Assembly: GCA_014534235.1 (NCBI GenBank) | Contig: JACVRW010000007.1 | Coordinates: forward strand, 1 to 53,680 | From: Thermoleophilaceae bacterium | Lineage (GTDB): Bacteria > Actinomycetota > Thermoleophilia > Solirubrobacterales > Thermoleophilaceae | Length of the DNA stretch: 53,680 nt | Reading direction: 5' to 3' | Shown here: positions 1 to 7,746 of the stretch, piece after piece | Numbering within the stretch: position 1 is the first letter of the stretch | Layout: the number at the start of each line of letters is the position of its first letter | Notes under the pieces: generated by a model | Databases searched by the model: none | Seen by the model: the letters and a program-made list of their open reading frames with translations, nothing else | What the model was told of the DNA's origin: nothing | Position numbers and translations under genes: made by a program

Positions 1-116
1 ATTGGGCGGCGCGGACTGGTGACGTGGGCCACGTTCGCCACGTACAGCGCATCCGCCCATCGGTGATGGACCTTGCCCCGCGCGAATCCGAGTGCTTCCT
101 CGTCACGCCCGCTCAT
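1..116 (-). CDS. Possible 5' end of a hypothetical gene, cut by window edge
   Basis: An open frame starts at an ATG at 116 on the minus strand and stays open to the window edge (38 codons). The peptide begins MSGRDEEALGFARG and is mildly charged. I recognise no domain. The start has only a weak purine stretch (GAGA) upstream. It would be divergent from purF, with about 217 bp between them. It could be a chance frame in GC-rich DNA. Confidence 0.3.
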   Translation of the reverse strand, partial: MSGRDEEALGFARGKVHHRWADALYVANVAHVTSPRRP

Positions 117-133
117 TCTCGCGGCCGAAGCTG

Positions 134-161
134 TGCACGAGAAAGTGCATCGGCTCGTGCA
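134..161. repeat. 8-bp inverted repeat upstream of purF
   Basis: TGCACGAG at 134-141 is mirrored exactly by CTCGTGCA at 154-161, with a 12-nt loop that holds a further GTGCAT. It lies between the possible leftward gene at the window edge and purF. It could be a regulator site or a transcript hairpin. No U-run follows on either strand. The rest of 117-333 holds nothing else I can support. Confidence 0.4.
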
Positions 162-333
162 TAGGTGGCGGTTCCGAGCGGTGCGCCTCGGTGCGGGAAA
201 CGGCGGTCTAGCGAGCTGAGGACCCGCATAGGAGTGCGTCCCCCCGCAAACTGGACGGCCGGTCCCGCTGGTACGCTCTTTCGAGGCGGGGGCCTCGCCG
301 CTGCAGCCATTCCGAGGTCCCCTCATTCCGGCA

Positions 334-1770
334 TTGACCTCACAGCTCGATCATCGCGACGGTCCTCGCGACGAGTGCGGCGTCTTCGGCGTCTACGCCC
401 CGCAGAACGACGTCGCCCGACTCGCGTACTTCGCCCTGTACGCGCTCCAGCACCGCGGCCAGGAGTCGGCCGGGATCGCGACCTCCGACGACGGTCACAT
501 CATGACCGTGCGCGATCTCGGCCTGGTGTCCCAGGTGTTCGACGAGGAGAAGCTCCGCGCGCTCCAGGGGCAGATGGCGGTCGGCCACGTGCGTTACTCG
601 ACCACCGGCTCCTCCGCCTGGGAGAACGCCCAGCCGGTCTGGCGCTCGGACCGCCGGCAGATCGCGCTCGCGCACAACGGGAATCTGATCAACGCGGTCG
701 AGCTGCACGCGGAGCTGACTGAGCGTGGCGTCCAGTTTCGGGGGACGTCCGACTCGGAGCTGATCGCGGCGCTGCTCTCCACCCACGAGGCCGACCGCGT
801 GGAGGACGCGGTCGCCGATGTGGTGCCCCGGCTCGAGGGGGCCTTCTCGACCGTGGTGCTGACGAAGGACTCCGTGGTCGCCTTCCGCGACGGCGCCGGG
901 CTGCGGCCGCTCGCGCTTGGCAGGCTGGGCGACCGCTATTGCGTGGCGTCGGAGAGCTGCGCGTTCGACATCATCGGCGGCGAGCTCCTGCGAGAGGTGC
1001 TGCCGGGCGAGATGGTGTCGCTCGGCGAGCGGGGCATCGAGACGCGGCGGCTCGTGGAAACGGAGCGCCGGGCGTTCTGCGTCTTCGAACATATCTACTT
1101 CGCCCGTCCGGACTCGATGCTCGAGGGCAACCGGACGCAAGTCTCGCGTCGCAAGATGGGAGAGATCCTGTGGCGCGAGGCGCCGGCCAAGGCCGACGTC
1201 GTGATTGCCGTCCCGGACTCCGGGAACGCGGCCGCGGCCGGCTATTCGAAGGCGTCCGGCATCCCCCGCGACGACGGGCTGATCAAGAACCGCTACGTCG
1301 CGCGTACCTTCATCCAGCCGGGTCAGGAGCTGCGCAAGCACGGCCTGCGGATGAAGTTCAATCCGCTGCGGGAGGTCGTCGAGCGCAAGCGGCTCGTGGT
1401 CGTGGACGACTCGATCGTGCGTGGCAACACCACCCGCCAGATCGTTCGGATGCTGCGCGATGCCGGCGCGGCAGAGATCCACATGCGGATCTCGGCGCCG
1501 CCGATTCGCCATCCCTGCCACTACGGGATCGACATGTCCACCACCCAGGAGATGGTGGCCTATGGCCGCACGGAGGAGGAGGTCGCCCGCGAGCTCGAGT
1601 GCGACTCGCTCGCGTACCTCTCGCTCGACGGCGTGTACGAGGCGATCCGGTCGACGCGTGAGACCCATTGCGACGCCTGCTTCTCCGGCGAGTACCCACT
1701 CGAGCGGACCGACTCGGCGAGCGGCAAGTTCGCCCTCGAGGAGCTGGCGCAGCCGGCGGCGGTGAGCTGA
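334..1770 (+). CDS. purF: Amidophosphoribosyltransferase (PurF)
   Basis: First committed step of purine synthesis: transfers the glutamine amide nitrogen to PRPP to give 5-phosphoribosylamine in the cytosol. The 478-residue length is normal for the Bacillus-type enzyme. After a short propeptide (14 residues) comes DECGVFG, where Cys15 should be the N-terminal nucleophile of the glutaminase domain after cleavage. The PRPP-binding loop VVVDDSIVRGNTTR sits near residues 355-368. Late cysteines (CHYG, CDACF) fit the Fe-S ligands of this class. The start is TTG at 334; there is no better upstream start, and the propeptide length fits. purN and purH follow downstream, separated from it by recQ. Confidence 0.95.
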   Translation: MTSQLDHRDGPRDECGVFGVYAPQNDVARLAYFALYALQHRGQESAGIATSDDGHIMTVRDLGLVSQVFDEEKLRALQGQMAVGHVRYSTTGSSAWENAQPVWRSDRRQIALAHNGNLINAVELHAELTERGVQFRGTSDSELIAALLSTHEADRVEDAVADVVPRLEGAFSTVVLTKDSVVAFRDGAGLRPLALGRLGDRYCVASESCAFDIIGGELLREVLPGEMVSLGERGIETRRLVETERRAFCVFEHIYFARPDSMLEGNRTQVSRRKMGEILWREAPAKADVVIAVPDSGNAAAAGYSKASGIPRDDGLIKNRYVARTFIQPGQELRKHGLRMKFNPLREVVERKRLVVVDDSIVRGNTTRQIVRMLRDAGAAEIHMRISAPPIRHPCHYGIDMSTTQEMVAYGRTEEEVARELECDSLAYLSLDGVYEAIRSTRETHCDACFSGEYPLERTDSASGKFALEELAQPAAVS

Positions 1771-1896
1771 GCGTTTCCGAACGCCATCGCTTCGTAACAA
1801 GTCTGCGCGCTGTGAAACAGCCGCGTGACAAATCCCAGTCGCGCCATGAAAGGCAGCGCCCCTCCCTCCGGGGGCGGCGCTAGGGTGGCCTGCGCG

Positions 1897-3651
1897 ATGG
1901 ACCTCGCCCGCGCACTTCACCAGCACTTCGGGTTCGCCCGCTTCCGTCCGGGCCAGGAGGACGCGTGCCGCGCCGCGCTCGACGGCCGCGACGTGCTCGT
2001 GGTGATGCCCACGGGCTCGGGCAAGTCCCTCTGCTACCAGCTTCCGGCGCTGCTGCGCGACGACCTGACGGTTGTCGTGTCCCCGCTCGTCGCGCTGATG
2101 CAGGACCAGGTCGAGGCGCTCGCCGCCCGCGGCCTGGGCGACCGCGTCGCGCTAGTGAACGCCCAGCAGGACCAGGCGGCGAACGCCGCGGTGCTCCGCC
2201 GCGCCGCCGCCGGCGACCTCCGCCTGCTCTACGTCGCGCCCGAGCGCTTCGCGGCGCTCGGCTTCCTCGAGCGGATGGCGGGGGCCCGAGTGGGCCTATT
2301 CGTGGTCGACGAGGCGCACTGCGTCTCCCAGTGGGGGCACGATTTCCGGCCGGATTACTTCCGCTTGGCGGACGCCGCCCGTGCGCTCGGTGCCGCGGCC
2401 ATCGTGGCCTCCACGGCCACGGCCACGCCGCGGGTGGCGGCGGACGTCGCGCGCCGCCTCGCGCTGCGCGACCCGCTGCGCATCGCCACCGGCTTCGACC
2501 GCCCGAATCTGGCCTTCGTCGTCGCGCGCCCCGCCGCACACGAGAGGCGCGCGTTGATGCTGGACGCGCTGCGAGCCGAGGACGCGCTGCCGGCCATCGT
2601 CTACGCAGGCACGCGGGCGGGCGCCGAAGAGCTGGCGGCCGACCTGACGCGTGCGCTCGGCGTGCAGGCGTCCGCCTACCACGCCGGACTCGATCGCGAG
2701 CGTCGCGCACAGGTGCAGCGACGCTTTCTGACCGACGACGTCCGCGTCATATGCGCGACGAACGCCTTCGGGATGGGGGTCGACAAGCCGAACGTCCGCA
2801 CCGTGCTGCACGCGAGCGTTCCGGCGTCACTCGAGGCCTACTACCAGGAGGCCGGGCGGGCCGGCCGGGACGGAGCTCCGGCGCGGGCGCTCCTGCTGGC
2901 GGAGAACCGCGACAAGGCCCTGCACGTCCACTTCATCAAGCGTGAGGAGATCGAGGACGGCCTACCGGGTTGGCTCGCGGACCGGGTCGCCGCCGCCGCG
3001 GACGGCGACGGCCGCTACGTGCTCGAGGCAGCGAGGCTGGCCCGCGACCTGGGTGGCGACGGCGACCGGCTGCGCGCGCTGGTCGGTCACCTAACGCGCG
3101 CCGGCGTGCTGTCGCCGTCCCCCTCGGCACCCGACCGGATAGCGGGGAGGGTGCTCGGGCGGTTCGACCGCAAGGCCGCTGCGTTGTGCCGCTCCTCCGT
3201 TGAGGAGGCGGCCCGGGCGCGCTGGCGCCAGTACCGCGAGATCTGGGCCTACGTTGAGCAGAGCTCCTGCCGCCGAGCGGCGATCATGCGGCACTTCGGG
3301 GACCGCTCCCGTCCGCCGCTCGCGGCGGCCCACTGCTGCGACGTCTGTGACCCCTCGCTCCGCCCGGCCGCGCCGCCGCCCGATCCGGTCGAGCTCGAGA
3401 GCCTCGACGACGCGATCCTGTCCGTGGCGGGCGGTGCCCGACCGGCCGTCGGGCGAACCCTATGCGCGGAGATCCTGCACGGGTCACGCAGCAAGAAGAT
3501 CCAGCGAAGCTCGTACGACGGTCTGCCCGCGTACGGCGTGTCCTCGCACATGCGCCGCGCCGACATCCTGACGCGGGTCGACGAGCTGATCGCCGAGGGT
3601 CGCCTCGAGACGACGGCCGGGCCGTATCCGGTGCTGCGCGTCACGGCGTGA
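1897..3651 (+). CDS. recQ: RecQ-family ATP-dependent DNA helicase
   Basis: 3'-5' DNA helicase for recombination and replication-fork repair. From ATG 1897 it is 584 residues. Walker A PTGSGKS lies near residue 40 and the DEAH box (VDEAHC) near 138. Motif VI-like GRAGRDG is present. A zinc-binding cysteine set (C..CRR…HCCDVC) lies at about 458-486, and an RQC winged helix forms the C terminus. There is no HRDC domain, so it is a short RecQ. The frame is open from 1825, but the extra 24 residues are low-complexity and MDLARALHQHFGF is the usual family start. It sits between purF and purN and is probably co-transcribed rather than functionally linked. Confidence 0.93.
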   Translation: MDLARALHQHFGFARFRPGQEDACRAALDGRDVLVVMPTGSGKSLCYQLPALLRDDLTVVVSPLVALMQDQVEALAARGLGDRVALVNAQQDQAANAAVLRRAAAGDLRLLYVAPERFAALGFLERMAGARVGLFVVDEAHCVSQWGHDFRPDYFRLADAARALGAAAIVASTATATPRVAADVARRLALRDPLRIATGFDRPNLAFVVARPAAHERRALMLDALRAEDALPAIVYAGTRAGAEELAADLTRALGVQASAYHAGLDRERRAQVQRRFLTDDVRVICATNAFGMGVDKPNVRTVLHASVPASLEAYYQEAGRAGRDGAPARALLLAENRDKALHVHFIKREEIEDGLPGWLADRVAAAADGDGRYVLEAARLARDLGGDGDRLRALVGHLTRAGVLSPSPSAPDRIAGRVLGRFDRKAAALCRSSVEEAARARWRQYREIWAYVEQSSCRRAAIMRHFGDRSRPPLAAAHCCDVCDPSLRPAAPPPDPVELESLDDAILSVAGGARPAVGRTLCAEILHGSRSKKIQRSSYDGLPAYGVSSHMRRADILTRVDELIAEGRLETTAGPYPVLRVTA

Positions 3652-3706
3652 GGGTTTCGCACGGCGCCCCGTCGCACGCGCCCCAGCGCGGTTCATCACA
3701 CTCCGC

Positions 3707-4327
3707 GTGGCGGTTCTGATATCCGGCGCCGGCACGAACCTCCAGGCGCTGCTCGACACGGTGCACCGGCGGAAGGGAGTCGAGATCGTCGCGGTGGCGT
3801 CGAGCACGGCCGCCGCGGCGGGGCTGGCGAGGGCGGAGCGGGCCGGCGTGGAGACGGCGGCCTTCGCGCTCGCCGACTACCCCGCTCGTGCGGCCCGCGA
3901 TCGGGCGCTCGCCGACTGGCTGTCGGCGCGCTCGGTGGAGCTCGTGGTGCTGGCCGGATTCATGGAGCTGCTGGAGCCGGAGTTCGTACAGCGCTTCGCC
4001 GGACGGATCATCAACGTGCATCCCGCGCTGTTGCCGGCCTTCCCGGGCGTGCGCGCCATCGAGCAGGCGCTCGAATACGGCGTGAAGGTCATTGGGGTGA
4101 CCGTGCACTTCGTCGACGGGGGCGTCGACACAGGGCCGATCATCTTGCAGGAGTGCTTCCCGCTTCCCTATCCTCGGGACATTGCGGAGATCACGCAGCG
4201 CGTGCACTCTGTCGAGCACCGGTTGCTGCCGCGTGCGGTCCGGCTGATCGCGGAGGGTCGCGTGCGGATCGACGAACGAAACCCGCGACTGGTCCATACC
4301 GACGAGATAGAAGATGGAGCAGACTGA
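3707..4327 (+). CDS. purN: Phosphoribosylglycinamide formyltransferase (PurN)
   Basis: Transfers formyl from 10-formyl-THF to GAR in purine synthesis. The 206-residue protein starts at GTG 3707 directly with the first strand, VAVLISGAGTNLQALL (phosphate-binding SGxGTN). The catalytic block NVHPALLPAFPG is near residue 103 and the catalytic-Asp segment VDTGPII near 140. Its last 14 bp overlap purH, which implies translational coupling. Confidence 0.94.
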   Translation: MAVLISGAGTNLQALLDTVHRRKGVEIVAVASSTAAAAGLARAERAGVETAAFALADYPARAARDRALADWLSARSVELVVLAGFMELLEPEFVQRFAGRIINVHPALLPAFPGVRAIEQALEYGVKVIGVTVHFVDGGVDTGPIILQECFPLPYPRDIAEITQRVHSVEHRLLPRAVRLIAEGRVRIDERNPRLVHTDEIEDGAD

Positions 4328-5912
4328 GCCCCGTGGCGTCGAGGCGGCCGCGCCCGGGGACGTCCAGGTTCGCCGCGCGCTGCTGAGCGTCTCCGACAAG
4401 CGCGGTCTGGTGGACTTTGCCCGCGGGCTGTCCGGGCTCGGGATCGCGATCGTCTCGACCGGCGGCACCGCCCGCGAGCTGGCGGACGAGGGCATCCGGG
4501 CGCAGCCCGTCGAGGACTACACCGGTTTTCCGGAGATCCTCGACGGGCGAGTGAAGACCCTCAACCCGCGCATCCACGCCGGTCTGCTTGCCGTGCGATC
4601 CGACCATGAGCACGTCGAGACGCTCAACAGGCTGGGGATCGCCCCCATCGACCTCGTGTGCGTGAACCTCTACCCCTTCGAGCGAGTCTCGGCGCAGAGG
4701 TGGGTCGACGACCAGGAGGTCATCGAGAACATTGACATCGGTGGGCCCACGCTGATCCGGGCGGCGGCGAAGAATCACCCCTACACAGCGGCGGTGGTGT
4801 CTCCGGAAAGCTACGACGCCGTCCTCGAGGAGCTGGGCTCGAGCGGTGGAAGGCTGTCGAGCCGCACCCGCGAGAGCCTGGCGGCGGAGGCATTCGCGTA
4901 CACCGCCCGCTATGACGCGATGATCTCGCGATGGTTCGCCGAGCGCGAGGGCGACTTCCCGGCGCAGTACACGCGCTCGTTCGAGAAGGTGCTCGACCTC
5001 TCCTACGGCGAGAACCCACATCAGCGCGGCGCGTACTACGCCGAGACCGGCTCCCGCACGGACCTTCTCTCCATGGTGTCGAAGCTCCACGGCAGGGAGC
5101 TCTCGTTCAACAACCTGCTCGACCTCGACGCCGGCCGACGCCTCGTCGAGGAGTTCGAGCTGCCGGCGGCGACGGTCATCAAGCACAACAATCCCTGCGG
5201 AGCGGCCGTCGGCGCGGACCTCCCAGAAGCGTTCGAGAAAGCCCTCGCGACGGATCCGCAGAGCGCGTTCGGGGGCGTGTTCTGCTTCAACCGTCGGGTC
5301 GGGCAGGAGCTCGCGGAGAGGCTGCACGCGAGGTTCGTCGAGCTCGTGTTCGCGCCGGGCTACGACGAGGACGCCCTCGCGCTTCTCCGCGAGAAGCCGA
5401 ACCTCCGCATCCTCGAGAACCGTGAGCGTCGGCGGGTGCCCGTGGGCGAGCACGACATGAAGCGTGTCCGGGGCGGCCTGTTGGTCCAGGACCGTGACAC
5501 CGGCCTGGAGGTACGCGACGAGATGCGGGTGGCCACGCGGCGCAAGCCGAGCGAGGAGGAGTGGGGGGAGTTGCTGTTTGCGATGCGCGTGTGCAAGCAC
5601 GTCCGCTCGAACGCGATCGTGCTTGCGCGCGGGCTGCGAACGGCAGGCGTCGGGGCCGGCCAGATGAGCCGGATCGACTCGGTCAGAATCGCGGTCGAGA
5701 AGGCACGCGCCGCGGGGATGGACCTGGGTCGCGCGGCGATGGCCTCCGACGCGTTCTTCCCCTTCGCCGACGGGCCGCAGCTTGCGATCGAGGCGGGGAT
5801 CGGCTCGATCATCCAACCCGGCGGCTCGCAGCGCGACCTCGAGGTCGTCGAGGCGTGCGACGCCGCCGGCGTGGCGATGGTGTTCACGGGGCGCCGGCAT
5901 TTCCGCCACTGA
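4314..5912 (+). CDS. purH: Bifunctional AICAR transformylase / IMP cyclohydrolase (PurH)
   Basis: Catalyses the last two steps to IMP. The 532-residue protein starts at ATG 4314, inside the 3' end of purN. The N-terminal MGS-like cyclohydrolase domain (VSTGGTARELADEG, GRVKTLNPRIHAG) spans about residues 15-160. The AICAR transformylase domain follows, with SYGENPHQ near 229 and the Lys-His catalytic motif KHNNPCG near 290. It ends with FTGRRHFRH, typical for the family. Complete, no anomalies. Confidence 0.95.
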   Translation: MEQTEPRGVEAAAPGDVQVRRALLSVSDKRGLVDFARGLSGLGIAIVSTGGTARELADEGIRAQPVEDYTGFPEILDGRVKTLNPRIHAGLLAVRSDHEHVETLNRLGIAPIDLVCVNLYPFERVSAQRWVDDQEVIENIDIGGPTLIRAAAKNHPYTAAVVSPESYDAVLEELGSSGGRLSSRTRESLAAEAFAYTARYDAMISRWFAEREGDFPAQYTRSFEKVLDLSYGENPHQRGAYYAETGSRTDLLSMVSKLHGRELSFNNLLDLDAGRRLVEEFELPAATVIKHNNPCGAAVGADLPEAFEKALATDPQSAFGGVFCFNRRVGQELAERLHARFVELVFAPGYDEDALALLREKPNLRILENRERRRVPVGEHDMKRVRGGLLVQDRDTGLEVRDEMRVATRRKPSEEEWGELLFAMRVCKHVRSNAIVLARGLRTAGVGAGQMSRIDSVRIAVEKARAAGMDLGRAAMASDAFFPFADGPQLAIEAGIGSIIQPGGSQRDLEVVEACDAAGVAMVFTGRRHFRH

Positions 5913-5930
5913 GCGCCTCGATGCGCGCCC

Positions 5931-5950
5931 GCTTCGACAGCGATCGAAGC
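5931..5950. promoter_or_regulatory. Inverted repeat between purH and the ArsR-type gene
   Basis: A perfect 7-bp inverted repeat GCTTCGA / TCGAAGC with a 6-nt spacer lies 19 bp after the purH stop and 30 bp before the ArsR start. ArsR-family repressors often bind imperfect dyads just upstream of their own gene, so an autoregulatory operator is likely. There is no T-tract, so an intrinsic terminator is less likely but possible in this GC-rich genome. Confidence 0.45.
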
Positions 5951-5979
5951 GTCGCTAGAGTTGACGCCGAGGCTGCGCC

Positions 5980-6303
5980 GTGAGAGAGCCCCACCATCCA
6001 TCATGTGACGAGCTGGAGCTCTCGGCCGTCCTCCACGCGCTCAGCGATCCCGCGCGGCTCGAGATCGTCCGCTGGTTGGCCGAGGGCGACGAGTGCACCT
6101 GCGGGACCTTCAAGCTCGGGCTCTCGAAGCCGACGCTCTCGCACCACTTCCGCGTCCTCCGCGAGGCCGGCGTGGTCCGCACCCGCCCCGACGGCCGCAA
6201 GCGGATGCTCTCGCTTCGCCGGGACGAGCTGAACGAGCGCTTCCCGGGGCTACTCGAAGCGGTGCTCGCTGCCTCGTCGGACCGTGAGCGAGTCGGAGTC
6301 TGA
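5980..6303 (+). CDS. ArsR-family winged-helix transcriptional regulator
   Basis: A 107-residue single-domain repressor starting at GTG 5980. The HTH region LSKPTLSHHFRVLREAGVV and the wing RTRPDGRKRMLSLR are classic. Cys9, Cys39 and Cys41 (CTC just before the recognition helix) lie where some ArsR proteins bind metal, but the canonical ELCVCDL motif is not present. The ligand is therefore unknown and may be non-metal. No obvious target gene is adjacent; the dyad at 5931-5950 could be its own operator. Confidence 0.85.
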   Translation: MREPHHPSCDELELSAVLHALSDPARLEIVRWLAEGDECTCGTFKLGLSKPTLSHHFRVLREAGVVRTRPDGRKRMLSLRRDELNERFPGLLEAVLAASSDRERVGV

Positions 6304-6368
6304 GCTCGGAGCCACGGGGCCGCCGCCCAGCGTGCCGCCGGCCCGGTCCTCGGTTCTCAATCGATCGA

Positions 6369-6686
6369 TGGGCCGCCCGGGACTCGAACCCGGATCTCAA
6401 GGATTAACAGTGCCGCACCGGCTCTCACCGGCCACCGCCGTCGGGCGGCGTTGCGGTCTGGACCATCTCTTCACCCTCGGCTTGACGTTAGGGTGGGCAG
6501 CGTATGGCCTCTGAGGGCTCTCCCTTCCGGGGTTGCCTGCTGATAGCCCAATCCTGAGGATTGTCACGCTTCGGTACCTCAGGCTCTCAGGGCGTCCCAG
6601 CAAACAGCTGCCGACCAACCAGCGGTTTCCCTACTGGCGCTCCTCTGTGTTGAAGTCCCGCGCTCTGCCAATTGAGCTAACGGCCC
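6369..6686 (-). tRNA. tRNA-Lys(UUU) interrupted by a group I intron
   Basis: The 5' exon is 6686-6653 and the 3' exon 6407-6369. Joined, they fold as a tRNA: acceptor GGGCCGU/GCGGCCC, D stem GCUC/GAGC, T arm CCGGG-UUCGAGU-CCCGG, discriminator A, no encoded CCA. The spliced anticodon loop reads CUUUUAA, giving anticodon UUU, with the intron after U34. The anticodon stem is weak (C27-U43 mismatch, G28-U42 wobble), so exon boundaries deserve an RNA check. Scanners that do not allow long introns will miss this gene. Confidence 0.82.
6408..6652 (-). ncRNA. Group I self-splicing intron in the tRNA-Lys anticodon loop
   Basis: About 245 nt, with no ORF. It follows the group I rule: the 5' exon ends in U (U34) and the intron ends in G (6408). 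The S element AGAGAUGGUCCAG (6470-6458) matches the conserved group I consensus. Its AUGGUC pairs over 6 bp with GGCCAU (6509-6504) to make P7. Compared with the usual GACUAU/AUAGUC pairing the bases have changed but pairing is kept. P8 is ACCCU (6494-6490) with AGGGU (6477-6473). Stable P9-region hairpins lie at 6455-6415. A short P1 forms between CUUC across the 5' site and GGAG. Confidence 0.82.
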
Positions 6687-6889
6687 TGGCCCAATTATGA
6701 CGCTCGGCTGACCGGTCTATCGCGATGCCTACGCGAGGGCGCGGTCCCCGACGAAGCCGGTGCGCAGATCGCCCTCGCGCCTCACAGCGTCACTCCTGAG
6801 CGGGGCGAGGCCTCGATGCGCCTGGCCGTAGCGGAGGGCGCCGACCGCACGATCGAGGTGGGCTCGCGCCGGCGGGGGAGAGGCCCGAG

Positions 6890-6961
6890 TAGCCCCGACG
6901 AGAATCGAACTCGCGCTACGAGAGTGAAAGTCTCGCGTGCTAGCCACTACACCACGGGGCC
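6890..6961 (-). tRNA. tRNA-Glu(UUC)
   Basis: A 72-nt cloverleaf. Acceptor GGCCCCG pairs with CGGGGCU (terminal G-U). The D stem is GUGU/GCAC, the anticodon stem CGAGA/UCUCG with loop CUUUCAC (anticodon UUC), and the T arm GCGAG-UUCGAUU-CUCGU. CCA is not encoded. It lies 203 bp from the split tRNA-Lys on the same strand; that spacer and 6962-7189 hold no gene I can support. Confidence 0.92.
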
Positions 6962-7189
6962 GTGAGGCGATTCTAGATCGGGTCGTCCACCCTCGTGCGA
7001 ACACCGCTCCGACCCGATCCGGATGGAGACGACGGACCACCTCGACGAAGCCCGAACGCGCTCGTCGCGGGGAGCGCGTCTCCACGTTAGGCGGGTCGGA
7101 ACAGACGGCGTGAGGAGTCGACGAGTGCCGCGGCTGTGGCTCCCACCGTGGGCCGAAACCGACGTAGGCGCGTGCCGCGATCCGGTCGC

Positions 7190-7534
7190 CTATGGCTGCT
7201 CCGCCCTTGCCTGCTCGGCGCTCGCGTCGTAGCTCCCGCACGACGCCGCGAACACGAGCAGGGCGGCCACCACGCCGGCCCAGTGGCTCGCCGCGAGCAT
7301 GACGATCGCTCCGGCCACGCCGCCGGCCACCGCAGAGAAGAGCGCATTTGCGAGCGGCAGCGACAGCAGCCGCGCGGTAGCGAGCGTGCACGCGACCCAC
7401 GCGATCGGGCCGGCGATGAAGCCCCAGTCCTCGAAGAAGTCGTCGTCGAGCGGGAGCGCCAAGAGCACCACGGATAGGACGGCCACCGCGGCCGTCTGGA
7501 CGCCGAGCGCCTTCCAGAACAGCCGGGCGTTCAC
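7190..7534 (-). CDS. Small four-helix membrane protein, unknown function
   Basis: 114 residues from GTG 7534. The N terminus is NARLFWKALGVQ, followed by about four hydrophobic segments (around residues 10-30, 35-52, 60-80 and 85-100), the third glycine/alanine-rich (SAVAGGVAGAIVMLAASHW). I do not recognise a family. The frame continues upstream through the tRNA-Val gene, where it is clearly non-coding, so the GTG near the first hydrophobic segment is the sensible start. It lies between tRNA-Glu and the divergent tRNA-Val. Confidence 0.6.
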   Translation of the reverse strand: MNARLFWKALGVQTAAVAVLSVVLLALPLDDDFFEDWGFIAGPIAWVACTLATARLLSLPLANALFSAVAGGVAGAIVMLAASHWAGVVAALLVFAASCGSYDASAEQARAEQP

Positions 7535-7560
7535 CCGCCTGATACTAGACTCGCGCGGAG

Positions 7561-7633
7561 GGGCGCTTAGCTCAGTCGGGAGAGCGCGGCCCTTACAAGG
7601 CCGAGGCCGCAGGTTCGAACCCTGCAGCGCCCA
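7561..7633 (+). tRNA. tRNA-Val(UAC)
   Basis: A 73-nt cloverleaf. Acceptor GGGCGCU pairs with AGCGCCC. The D stem is GCUC/GAGC, the anticodon stem CGGCC/GGCCG with loop CUUACAA (anticodon UAC), and the T arm GCAGG-UUCGAAC-CCUGC; discriminator A, no CCA encoded. It is divergent from the small membrane protein. Confidence 0.95.
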
Positions 7634-7746
7634 TCCGAACTGCGTCGGCACGCCGGTCCGCGCGGAGGAGGACGTGGCGCGGGCTGAGCCCGAGGGTGTG
7701 CCGGCGCGTCGTCGCCGCACCACCGGCGGCACGGCCGGCGCCCGCA

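Noticed and set aside
1810-1830. Pho-box-like CTGTGAA before recQ
   Set aside because: The second half-site is not at the 11-bp period; the word is better read as the small dyad CTGT-GAA-ACAG, and there is no phosphate gene nearby.
340-1926. 528-codon open frame antisense to purF
   Set aside because: Mirror frame of a GC-rich gene; Arg/His/Leu-rich with no domain, while the plus strand is unmistakable purF.
6404-6408. Leucine tRNA reading of the TTA at the 3' exon
   Set aside because: Using TTA as anticodon breaks the 7-base loop, and there is no long variable arm as tRNA-Leu requires; Lys(UUU) after splicing fits.
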